A DNA stretch of 64,000 nt. Source: Micromonospora fulviviridis. GTDB taxonomy: Bacteria; Actinomycetota; Actinomycetes; Mycobacteriales; Micromonosporaceae. Every line of letters begins with the position of its first letter. Positions within the stretch are counted from its first letter, which is position 1. Shown one piece after another: positions 57,963-64,000 of the stretch. Made by a program: the position numbers and the translations under genes. The stretch is taken from the NCBI RefSeq assembly GCF_014648395.1, contig NZ_BMRA01000009.1:211744-275743 (forward strand), given 5' to 3'. The notes under the pieces were generated by a model that saw nothing but the letters and a program-made list of their open reading frames with translations, was not told where the DNA came from and did not search any database.

Positions 57963-58808
57963 ATGCCCCGTTTCGAAACGCTCGAACCGATTTCCGTCAC
58001 GCTCGAACTCGGCGTCGGCAACGTGCGGATCGCCGCCAGCGACCGGACCGACACCGTCGTCGAGGTCCGCCCGAGCGACGAAGCCGACGAGTCCGACGTG
58101 AAGGCCGCCCAGCAGGTCCGGGTCGACTTCAGCAACGGCACGCTGCGGGTCACCGGCCCGAAGATCCGTGCCTTCGACTTCTCCCGCAAGACCCGTTCGG
58201 TCGACGTGTCGATCGAACTGCCCACCGGCTCCCACCTGTCCGCCGAGATGCAGCTGGGCGACTACCGCTGCGCCGGCCGGCTCGGGCAGTGCCGGCTCAA
58301 GACCTCCGCCGGGAACATCGGGCTCGAACGAACCGGCCCCCTGCGCCTGGACACCTCGGCCGGTCACATCACCGCCGGCGACGTCGCCGGCAACGCCGAG
58401 ATCTCCACCGGCTCCGGCAAGGTCCAGATCGGCGAGGTCGACGGCACCGCGGTGATCAAGAACTCCAACGGGGACACCACGATCGACGCGGTCACCGGCG
58501 ACGTGCGGGTCCGCGCCGCCAACGGTGGCATCCACATCGAACACGCCGGCGCCGGCGTCGACGCGAAGACCTCCAACGGCAGCATCCGCCTCGGCGAGGT
58601 GAGCCGCGGCTCGGTCGTCCTCGCTACCGCCATGGGCGACCTGGACATCGGCATCGCCGAGGGCGCCGCCGCCTGGCTCGAGGTCAACACCGGATTCGGC
58701 AAGGTACGCAACCTGCTGGACAACACCACCCGGCCCGACGACGTCGCGCGAACCGTCGAGATCCGCGGCGGCACCTCCTTCGGCGACATCACCATCCACC
58801 GCTCCTGA
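57963..58808 (+). CDS. DUF4097 beta-strand repeat protein
   Basis: This 281-residue protein begins MPRFETLEPISVTLELGVGN and is almost entirely short beta-strand repeats of about 20 residues (for example GPLRLDTSAGHITAGDVAGN, GKVQIGEVDGTAVIKNSNGD, GGIHIEHAGAGVDAKTSNGS), the right-handed beta-helix/solenoid of DUF4097. No signal peptide or membrane segment is seen, so it is cytoplasmic. Its role is unknown. Similar genes commonly sit between an RHH regulator and a DrrAB-type exporter, as here, suggesting a sensor or scaffold for that unit. Confidence 0.88.
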   Translation: MPRFETLEPISVTLELGVGNVRIAASDRTDTVVEVRPSDEADESDVKAAQQVRVDFSNGTLRVTGPKIRAFDFSRKTRSVDVSIELPTGSHLSAEMQLGDYRCAGRLGQCRLKTSAGNIGLERTGPLRLDTSAGHITAGDVAGNAEISTGSGKVQIGEVDGTAVIKNSNGDTTIDAVTGDVRVRAANGGIHIEHAGAGVDAKTSNGSIRLGEVSRGSVVLATAMGDLDIGIAEGAAAWLEVNTGFGKVRNLLDNTTRPDDVARTVEIRGGTSFGDITIHRS

Positions 58809-58836
58809 CCCGCTCTCGGCCCCGGAAGAAGGCAAC

Positions 58837-59796
58837 ATGACCAGCACGCAGTCCCGGCCGGCGATCGCCGCGACCGGGCTACGGAAATCGTTCGGCGACC
58901 ATGTGGTGCTCGACGGTCTCGACCTGAACGTGGCACGGGGAACGGTCTTCTCGCTGCTGGGCGCCAACGGCGCCGGGAAGACCACCACCGTCAAGATCCT
59001 CTCCACCCTGCTCGGTGCCGACGCCGGTGACGCCCAGGTCGCCGGGCACGATGTCGCCCGCGAACCGGACGCGGTGCGCGCCGCGATCGGTGTCACCGGT
59101 CAGTTCTCCGCCGTGGACAAGCTGCTCACCGGCGAGGAGAACCTGCGGCTGATGGCGGATCTGCACCACCTGGCCCGGGGCGAGGGCCGGCGCCGCGCCG
59201 CCCGGCTGCTCGAACAGTTCGACCTGACCGAGGCGGCCAGGAAGCCGGCATCGACCTATTCCGGCGGCATGCTGCGGCGGCTCGACCTCGCGATGACCCT
59301 GGTCGGCAGTCCGCAAGTGATCTTCCTCGACGAGCCGACCACCGGGCTCGACCCGCGCAGCCGCCGGGCCATGTGGCAGATCGTCCGGGACCTGGTGGCC
59401 GGCGGCGTCACCATCTTCCTGACCACGCAGTACCTGGACGAGGCCGACGAGCTGGCGGACCGGATCGCGGTCCTCGACCGCGGCCGGGTGGTCGCCGAGG
59501 GCACCGCGGAGGAGCTGAAGCGCCGCATCCCCGGCGGACACGTCCGCCTGCGGTTCGCCGACCCGCAGTGTCTCGACGCGGCCGTGGCCGTGCTGGACGA
59601 ATCCTCGCGCGACAACGACGCCCTCGCCCTGCGGGTGCCCAGCGACGGCAGCCTGCGCTCGCTGAAGACCCTGATCGGCCGGCTCGACGACCGGGCCATC
59701 GAGGTCGAGGAACTGTCTGTGCGCACCCCCGATCTCGACGACGTCTTCCTCGCCCTCACCGGCAACCCCACCCGAGAGAAGGTGACCACCCGATGA
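58837..59796 (+). CDS. ABC-2 exporter ATP-binding protein, DrrA-like
   Basis: This 319-residue ATPase contains Walker A LLGANGAGKTTTVKILSTLL, Q-loop VTGQFSAVDKLLTGEENL, signature STYSGGMLRRLDLAMTLVG, Walker B VIFLDEPTTGLDPRSR and switch TTQYLDEADELADRIAVLDR (Gln-Tyr replaces the usual switch His, a known feature of DrrA relatives). A C-terminal accessory region follows (LRFADPQCLDAAVAVLD). It energises export by the permease that overlaps its stop, likely of a drug or lipid-like compound. Confidence 0.94.
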   Translation: MTSTQSRPAIAATGLRKSFGDHVVLDGLDLNVARGTVFSLLGANGAGKTTTVKILSTLLGADAGDAQVAGHDVAREPDAVRAAIGVTGQFSAVDKLLTGEENLRLMADLHHLARGEGRRRAARLLEQFDLTEAARKPASTYSGGMLRRLDLAMTLVGSPQVIFLDEPTTGLDPRSRRAMWQIVRDLVAGGVTIFLTTQYLDEADELADRIAVLDRGRVVAEGTAEELKRRIPGGHVRLRFADPQCLDAAVAVLDESSRDNDALALRVPSDGSLRSLKTLIGRLDDRAIEVEELSVRTPDLDDVFLALTGNPTREKVTTR

Positions 59797-60626
59797 GCGC
59801 CCCCGCCCTCACCGGCCCGGCTCCGGCAAGCCTCCGTTTCCATCCGCTGCGCGACTCGGCGACGATGCTGCGCCGCAACCTCAAGCGGATGCTGCGGTAT
59901 CCGTCCATGACCGTGATGCTCGTCGGGATGCCCGTCGTCTTCCTGCTGCTCTTCGTCTACGTGCTGGGCGGCACGCTCGGTGCCGGGCTCGACGGGACGG
60001 CGGACATCGGCGCGGCCGCCGGGCGCGCCGCGTACGCCAACTACGTGGCGCCCGCGATCATCCTCATGACCGTGGCGGCCACGGTCCAGGGGACCGCGAT
60101 CTCGATCGCCATGGACATGACCGAGGGCATCATCACCCGGTTCCGGACCATGCACATCGCCCGCGTCTCGGTGCTGACCGGACACGTCCTGGGCAGCGTG
60201 ATCCAGGCGGTGTTCAGCCTGGTGGTCGTGATCGGCGTGGCACTGCTGGTCGGCTTCCGGCCCACCGCCGGGCCGGCCGCGTGGCTGGCCACGGCCGGTT
60301 TCCTGGTGGCGGTGACCTTCGCGCTCGTCTGGTTGTCCGTCGCGCTCGGCCAGGTGAGCAGGAGCGTCGAGACCGCGAGCAACCTGCCCATGCCCCTCGT
60401 CCTGCTGCCCTTCCTCGGCAGCGGATTCGTCCCCACCGACTCCATGCCCGCCGGCCTGCGCTGGTTCGCCGAGTACCAGCCGTTCACGCCGATCATCGAG
60501 ACCCTGCGCGGCCTGCTGATGGACGAGCCGATCGGCAACAACGCGTGGATCGCGCTCGCGTGGTGCGCCGTCATCGCGCTGGTCGGGTACCTCTGGTCGA
60601 AGCGCCTGTTCAACCGCGAGTCCTGA
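59793..60626 (+). CDS. ABC-2 type exporter permease, DrrB-like
   Basis: This 277-residue membrane protein overlaps the ATPase gene (ATGA). Six helices fit the ABC2 permease pattern: RYPSMTVMLVGMPVVFLLLF, ANYVAPAIILMTVAATVQGT, the DMTEGIITRFRTMHIARVSV coupling region, and LPLVLLPFLGSGFVPTDSM-like signature residues (NLPMPLVLLPFLGSGFVPTD). The 'EGIITRFRTM' and 'F-x-x-x-Q-P-F-T-P' motifs are typical of daunorubicin-type exporters. A strong terminator follows at 60644. Confidence 0.93.
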   Translation: MSAPALTGPAPASLRFHPLRDSATMLRRNLKRMLRYPSMTVMLVGMPVVFLLLFVYVLGGTLGAGLDGTADIGAAAGRAAYANYVAPAIILMTVAATVQGTAISIAMDMTEGIITRFRTMHIARVSVLTGHVLGSVIQAVFSLVVVIGVALLVGFRPTAGPAAWLATAGFLVAVTFALVWLSVALGQVSRSVETASNLPMPLVLLPFLGSGFVPTDSMPAGLRWFAEYQPFTPIIETLRGLLMDEPIGNNAWIALAWCAVIALVGYLWSKRLFNRES

Positions 60627-60643
60627 CCCTGCCGCGGCACGAG

Positions 60644-60681
60644 ACGGCCGGCGCCCCCGGACGGGTGGGGGAGCCGGCCGT
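60644..60681 (+). terminator. Hairpin terminator after the ABC exporter
   Basis: ACGGCCGGC and GCCGGCCGT (9 bp) enclose a further CCCCC/GGGGG stem and an 8-base loop; TTTG follows. It begins 18 bp past the permease stop. Confidence 0.8.
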
Positions 60682-60704
60682 TTGTGGGCGTCGCCGGCGG
60701 GTAG
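60680..60704 (+). promoter_or_regulatory. Stress-sigma (SigB-type) promoter candidate for the DUF2267 gene
   Basis: GTTTGT, 13 bases, then GGGTAG lie 33 bp before the ATG at 60737. This is GTTT-N15-GGGTA, a close match to the actinobacterial and Bacillus sigma-B consensus. It shares two bases with the terminator just upstream. Confidence 0.65.
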
Positions 60705-60736
60705 CCACGCGGTCTCCGGGACGGAAGGACCGAGCG

Positions 60737-61126
60737 ATGGCGGAGTTGGAGTTCGTGGCGAAGGTGGCCGCACGGGCGGGCGTACCGGCGGAGGCGGCGC
60801 GATCCCTGACCGAGGCCACCCTGCGCACCCTCGCCGAGCGGATCAGCGGCGGCGAGGCGGCGGACCTGGCCGACCACGTGGCGCACGAGCTGCGCCCGCT
60901 GCTGGCCCGGGCCCGCCCGGAGGAGCCGGAGGCGTTCGGGTACGACGAGTTCCTGCGCCGGGTGGCCGACCGTGCCGGCACGGCGCCGGACGTCGCCGAG
61001 CGGGGCGCGCGGGCCGTGCTGCAGACGCTGCACCGGGTGGTCGGGCACGCCGAGTTCGAGCAGGCCCTGGCGGAGTTGCCGCGCGAGATCGGGGCGCTGG
61101 CCCAGCCGGTGCCCCGCACGCCCTGA
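60737..61126 (+). CDS. DUF2267 domain protein
   Basis: This 129-residue soluble protein has ATG 60737 with GGAAGG upstream. It begins LEFVAKVAARAGVPAEAARS and has two similar helical repeats: SLTEATLRTLAERISGGEAA, then LADHVAHELRPLLARARPEE, and later YDEFLRRVADRAGTAPDVAE, then ARAVLQTLHRVVGHAEFEQA. This repeat pair defines DUF2267. Function is unknown, though such proteins are often stress-induced, consistent with the sigma-B-type promoter directly upstream. It appears monocistronic. Confidence 0.88.
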   Translation: MAELEFVAKVAARAGVPAEAARSLTEATLRTLAERISGGEAADLADHVAHELRPLLARARPEEPEAFGYDEFLRRVADRAGTAPDVAERGARAVLQTLHRVVGHAEFEQALAELPREIGALAQPVPRTP

Positions 61127-61190
61127 CCCGGCCGGCGCCGGGGTGGGACGAAACGCCCGGTGGGTCCCGCCGGGGCGGCCGGACGGCCGC

Positions 61191-61196
61191 TAGGTT
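61191..61196 (+). promoter_or_regulatory. -10 element for a leaderless transcript
   Basis: TAGGTT ends six bases before the ATG at 61203, so transcription would start at or next to the start codon. No Shine-Dalgarno spacing exists there. No confident -35 was found. Confidence 0.55.
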
Positions 61197-61202
61197 GGGG
61201 TG

Positions 61203-61997
61203 ATGGCCGCGCTGAGCTTCGACCGCCATCGTGCCGAGATCGTCGCCCAGAGCGATCTGCTCCGCACCCATCTCGACGGCGCCGACCTGACCACGCCCGT
61301 CGCCTCCTGCCCCGGGTGGAACGTCGGCCAGCTGGCCCGGCACCTCGGCGGCGGCCAGCACGTAGCGGCCGAGGTGGTCCGCACCCGGGCCGACCGGCCG
61401 CCGTCGGACACCCACTTCCGCGACCTGTCCCCGTACGCCCGTGAGGAGCCGGGGGTGGTCGGCCCCTGGCTGGTGGAGAGCGCCGCCGCGCTGGCCGATG
61501 CGCTCGGCGAGGCCGGCCCCGACGTGGCGACCTGGACGCCGCTGTCGGTGCCGGCCGCCGGGGTGTTCTGGGCGCGCCGGTTCGCCCACGAGACGCTGCT
61601 GCACCGGGCCGACGCCGCCCTCGCCCTGGGCGTGGACTTCGCCGTCGACCCGGCGGTGGCGGTCGACGCGCTGGACGAGTGGATGGAGCTGGGCTCCCTG
61701 CCGCAGATGCTGGACTTCTATCCGCACCGGCGCGACCTGCTCGGCCCCGACCGCACCCTGCACCTCCACGCCACCGACGTGCCGGCCGAGCTGGGCGCGG
61801 AGTGGCTCGTGGACCTCACCGGGGACACCCTGGCCTGGCGGCGGGCGCACGAGAGAGCGGCCGTGGCGGTCCGCGGCCCGGTGACCGAACTGCTGCTCAT
61901 GGTCTACCGGCGGCGCCCGGTCGACACCGCCGTGGTCGAGGTCTTCGGCGAGGCGGCGCTGCTCGACCGCTGGCTGGCGGCGGTCGCGTTCGGTTGA
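61203..61997 (+). CDS. Maleylpyruvate-isomerase-family mycothiol-dependent-type enzyme
   Basis: This protein of about 264 aa probably starts at ATG 61203, directly after a -10 element (a GTG at 61200 is in frame). The N-terminal DinB-like helical bundle shows SCPGWNVGQLARHLGGGQHV (metal-binding His) and FAHETLLHRADAALALG (second His region). A C-terminal domain (TLHLHATDVPAELGAEWLVD, then VFGEAALLDRWLAAVAFG) is typical of the MDMPI C-terminal module. Family members use mycothiol for isomerase, transferase or S-conjugate reactions and occur only in mycothiol-producing actinobacteria. The substrate is unknown. Confidence 0.88.
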   Translation: MAALSFDRHRAEIVAQSDLLRTHLDGADLTTPVASCPGWNVGQLARHLGGGQHVAAEVVRTRADRPPSDTHFRDLSPYAREEPGVVGPWLVESAAALADALGEAGPDVATWTPLSVPAAGVFWARRFAHETLLHRADAALALGVDFAVDPAVAVDALDEWMELGSLPQMLDFYPHRRDLLGPDRTLHLHATDVPAELGAEWLVDLTGDTLAWRRAHERAAVAVRGPVTELLLMVYRRRPVDTAVVEVFGEAALLDRWLAAVAFG

Positions 61998-61998
61998 C

Positions 61999-62034
61999 GG
62001 TGGGGCCGGCGGCCGGGTGGCCGCCGGCCCCACC
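61999..62034. terminator. Bidirectional terminator between convergent genes
   Basis: A perfect 16-bp inverted repeat (GGTGGGGCCGGCGGCC and its complement) with loop GGGT fills the 43-bp gap between the stops at 61997 (plus) and 62041 (minus). Confidence 0.88.
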
Positions 62035-62040
62035 ACCGGC

Positions 62041-62430
62041 TCAGCCGGGCAGGTGCAGGAACGACCACTGGTGGCCGTCGAGGTCCCGGAACCCGCGCAT
62101 GTACAGGTAACCGAGGTCCTGACCGGGGCCGAGCGAGGTGCCACCCGCGAGGACCGCCACGTCGACGAGCGCGTCCACCCGCTCCCGCCGATCGACGGCG
62201 AGGCCGACGATCACCTCCCGGCTGATGGCGGTGTCGCACACCCCGGCGCCGGCGAACGCGGCGAAGGCCGCCGGGGTGTGCAGGATCAGGTGGGTGGTCT
62301 CGCCCAGGGTGAGTTGGGCGCTGTCCCCGTCGGGTTGCCGGGGCCGGGCCGTGAAGCCGAGAGCGGTGAAGAACTCGACCGCCCGGTCGAGATCGGCCGC
62401 CGGCAGGTTGACGAACGTCGCGGCGCTCAT
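62041..62430 (-). CDS. VOC family (glyoxalase-fold) protein
   Basis: This 129-residue single-domain protein begins SAATFVNLPAADLDRAVEFF and continues TALGFTARPRQPDG, the standard VOC opening. It ends with LYMRGFRDLDGHQWSFLHLP, with conserved Asp and Trp near the terminal strand as in lactoylglutathione-lyase-like extradiol-fold proteins. Its ATG overlaps the stop of the upstream DUF4287/SRPBCC gene, so they are co-translated. The enzymatic role is unknown. Confidence 0.9.
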   Translation of the reverse strand: MSAATFVNLPAADLDRAVEFFTALGFTARPRQPDGDSAQLTLGETTHLILHTPAAFAAFAGAGVCDTAISREVIVGLAVDRRERVDALVDVAVLAGGTSLGPGQDLGYLYMRGFRDLDGHQWSFLHLPG

Positions 62431-63128
62431 CGGGTCACCTCCCCCTGCTCCAGCAGCTGCTTCAGGGCGGCGAGGCGGTCCCGCCAGTACGCCTTGAGCC
62501 GGTCGGCCTCCGCGGCGTCGGCGAGCTTCTCGTGCTGTACGGCCACCCGGGCCTTCGTCTCGTTGACCGGGGTGAAGCCGACGGCGATCCGGCTCGGCCC
62601 GCCGGCCCAGTCGGCGCGGAAGCTCCTCGGTGCGGTGGCCGTACGGACCGAGACGGCCACGTCGGGCAGCCAGCGCCGGCGTACCGCCTCGTCGGCGAAC
62701 GCCGCGAACAGCACCGCCACCGGCACCGCCACCGTGCGGCTGCCGGTGGCCTCGAAGCCGCTACCGCGCCGTTGGCCGGGGGCGCGCAGGCCGCGCGCCT
62801 GCTCGTACCCGACGGTGATGGTCTGCGCCCACCAGCCCGGCACCTCGTGCGCCGTGACCAGCCAGCGCGCCATCTCGGCGTGGGTCCGGTCGACCGCGCC
62901 CCAGGCGTCGAGCCGGGCGAACCACTCGTCCCAGTCGTGGCCGGTGCGCTCGCGCAGCAACGCGGCGGAGACCCGGTCCATCTGCGTCCGGGCGGGGGAG
63001 GGGGGCTCCGCGGCCGCGACGGCGGCTGCGGACCCGGCCAGCAGTTGCCTGCGGGCGGTCGTGTAGCTCTCGCCGGTCCGGGCCATCCGGGTGCGCACCC
63101 GGAACTTGAACGACCTGTGACTCGTCAT
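62427..63128 (-). CDS. DUF4287-like plus SRPBCC/AHSA1-like protein
   Basis: This protein of about 233 aa starts at ATG 63128, with GGGAG upstream. The N-terminal part (FKFRVRTRMARTGESYTTAR, then RTGHDWDEWFARLDAWGAVD, then VPGWWAQTITVGYEQARGLR) matches DUF4287-type proteins. The C-terminal part (TVAVPVAVLFAAFADEAVRR, WLPDVAVSVRTATAPRSFRA, VNETKARVAVQHEKLADAAE) is an activator-of-Hsp90-homologue-like START fold. The function is unknown. It forms an operon with the VOC gene that follows by a 4-bp overlap. Confidence 0.87.
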   Translation of the reverse strand: MTSHRSFKFRVRTRMARTGESYTTARRQLLAGSAAAVAAAEPPSPARTQMDRVSAALLRERTGHDWDEWFARLDAWGAVDRTHAEMARWLVTAHEVPGWWAQTITVGYEQARGLRAPGQRRGSGFEATGSRTVAVPVAVLFAAFADEAVRRRWLPDVAVSVRTATAPRSFRADWAGGPSRIAVGFTPVNETKARVAVQHEKLADAAEADRLKAYWRDRLAALKQLLEQGEVTR

Positions 63129-63350
63129 CACATGCTCCCTGTCGACGGCGCGGTCGCAGGGACTCACGCTCCCGTCGACCCCGCCGAGGGCATGTGGCGT
63201 GTCGGTGGGCCTGTCGGCACCGCGTCCCGAGAGCTCGGGGCCCCCTTTGCCTCCGCGGGACCGGTGGCGTGAGCACCGGGATGGAGGTGAGGCGCAGGAC
63301 TGCGCCGCGCCCAGTCTACGCCCCGATCCGTCCCCGGTGGGGAGGCCGGC

Positions 63351-64000
63351 TCAGCCGGTCGTCTGCTCCCACATCGACTTCATCTCGTCGAACGCCTGCT
63401 CCATGATCTGCACCATGGCGCGGCGGGCCGCTTCGCCGTCGCGGCGCTGGATCGCCGAGGCCACGTCGGCGTGCGACTGCAACGCCTGCTGGTCGGGGTG
63501 GTGCGGCATGAGGTGGTAGTGGTGCCGGCCGGTGAGCACCTCGGCGACCAGTTCCCGGAGCTTGCCGAACATCTCGTTGCCGGAGGCGGCCAGGACCCGC
63601 CGGTGGAACTCGATGTCCAGTCGGAGGAACCGCTCCTCGTCCCCGGCCTGCCCGGCGGCCCACATCTTCGCCGCGACCCCGACGAGGTCGCTGGCGTCGT
63701 CGGGGGAGATCCGTCCGGCGGCCAGCCAGGCGGCGTGCGGCTCGACCGCGGTCCGCAGCTCGGTGATCGAGCGCAGCTGCGCCATCCGGCCGGCGGAGGC
63801 GAGCCGCCAGCGGATCACCTGCGGATCGAAGACGTTCCACGCCTCGGCGGGTCGGATCAGGACGCCGACCCGGCGGCGCGTCTCGATCAGGCCCATCGAC
63901 GCGAGCACCCGGAGGACCTCGCGGATCACCGACCGGGAGACGGCGTGCCGGTCGACCAGCTCGTCGATGTTGAGCACGGAGCCGGCGGCCAGTTCGCCGC
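63351..64000 (-). CDS. FadR-type GntR regulator, N-terminus cut by window edge
   Basis: The minus-strand frame is open to the right edge. It reads GELAAGSVLNIDELVDRHAV, then SRSVIREVLRVLASMGLIET and RRRVGVLIRPAEAWN, the winged helix of the GntR superfamily with its first residues missing. The C-terminal all-helical FCD domain includes LRSITELRTAVEPHAAWLAA, RFLRLDIEFHRRVLAASGNE and HADVASAIQRRDGEAARRAM, with the Asp/His metal-ligand positions (D-x-x-x-H and late His). It probably responds to a sugar acid or carboxylate and controls genes beyond the window. Nothing inside the window clearly belongs to its regulon. Confidence 0.9.
   Translation of the reverse strand, partial: GELAAGSVLNIDELVDRHAVSRSVIREVLRVLASMGLIETRRRVGVLIRPAEAWNVFDPQVIRWRLASAGRMAQLRSITELRTAVEPHAAWLAAGRISPDDASDLVGVAAKMWAAGQAGDEERFLRLDIEFHRRVLAASGNEMFGKLRELVAEVLTGRHHYHLMPHHPDQQALQSHADVASAIQRRDGEAARRAMVQIMEQAFDEMKSMWEQTTG

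Noticed and set aside
1-64000. CRISPR arrays, rRNA and tRNA genes
   Set aside because: No regularly spaced repeats and no tRNA cloverleaf or rRNA-like conserved stretches were seen on either strand.

Overview
The window is very GC-rich chromosomal DNA (a sampled host line, 39121-39180, is 75% G+C). The genes are densely packed, with many ATGA/GTGA overlaps and frequent GTG starts. A mycothiol-type maleylpyruvate isomerase fold, a SigD/RsdA pair, a complete Mce transport operon, an actinobacterial SOS box and an actinobacterial cysteine-type leader peptide all point to an actinomycete. Micromonosporaceae is my best guess from gene style; no rRNA or tRNA gene is present to confirm it. I found no CRISPR array, insertion sequence or tRNA.

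Layout. (1) 1-6.0 kb, minus strand: a partial VOC protein, SOS-controlled dinB, a quinone-oxidoreductase-like enzyme, a DUF2231 membrane protein, a glycogen-debranching-like enzyme and a FetB-type permease. Three of these genes share a matched stress-type promoter (GTGTAG-N13-GGGWAA). (2) 6.0-12.3 kb, minus strand: secreted enzymes, namely a penicillin-acylase-fold hydrolase with a discoidin tail, an endonuclease/exonuclease/phosphatase-fold protein, a frameshifted VOC gene and a Tat-exported peptidoglycan amidase. (3) 12.5-13.5 kb: thioredoxin, a Cys-containing leader peptide and DUF4395. (4) 13.6-27.4 kb, plus strand: a large, mostly overlapping operon. It encodes a LacI regulator with palindromic operators, two sugar permeases and a binding lipoprotein, two ADP-ribosylglycohydrolase-fold enzymes, a ribokinase-type kinase, a glycosidase-like/FGE-like fusion, an esterase/beta-propeller fusion, a class III CoA-transferase and a CitE-type lyase. 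It looks like a regulated uptake-and-catabolism system for an unidentified glycoside, and it is the main candidate for something undescribed.

(5) 27.5-32.6 kb: an exported PHP-domain protein, a small hypothetical, a slipin and a CHASE3-like/HAMP histidine kinase. (6) About 32.7-37.1 kb: an island of visibly lower G+C (50% in sampled line 35821-35880) carrying an OLD-type ATPase/TOPRIM nuclease and a UvrD-like helicase, that is, a long-form Gabija-type antiphage module. (7) 37.2-38.6 kb: sigma factor SigD/ShbA-like and its RsdA-like anti-sigma factor. (8) 38.7-49.8 kb: one Mce lipid-import operon with its own ATPase, two YrbE permeases, six Mce proteins and two Mce-associated proteins. (9) 50.1-53.8 kb: a membrane Ser/Thr kinase followed by two membrane proteins rich in short Thr motifs, which are plausible kinase substrates. 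(10) 54-57.2 kb: an MFS transporter and a transketolase. (11) 57.3-60.6 kb: an RHH regulator with an obvious autoregulatory operator, DUF4097 and a DrrAB-like ABC exporter. (12) 60.7-64 kb: DUF2267 with a stress-type promoter, a leaderless mycothiol-dependent-fold enzyme, a VOC protein, a DUF4287/SRPBCC-like protein and a partial FadR-type GntR regulator.

Most long alternative-frame ORFs in this composition are shadows and were left out. Strong hairpins mark several transcript ends (5996-6028, 11105-11138, 53797-53833, 60644-60681, 61999-62034).
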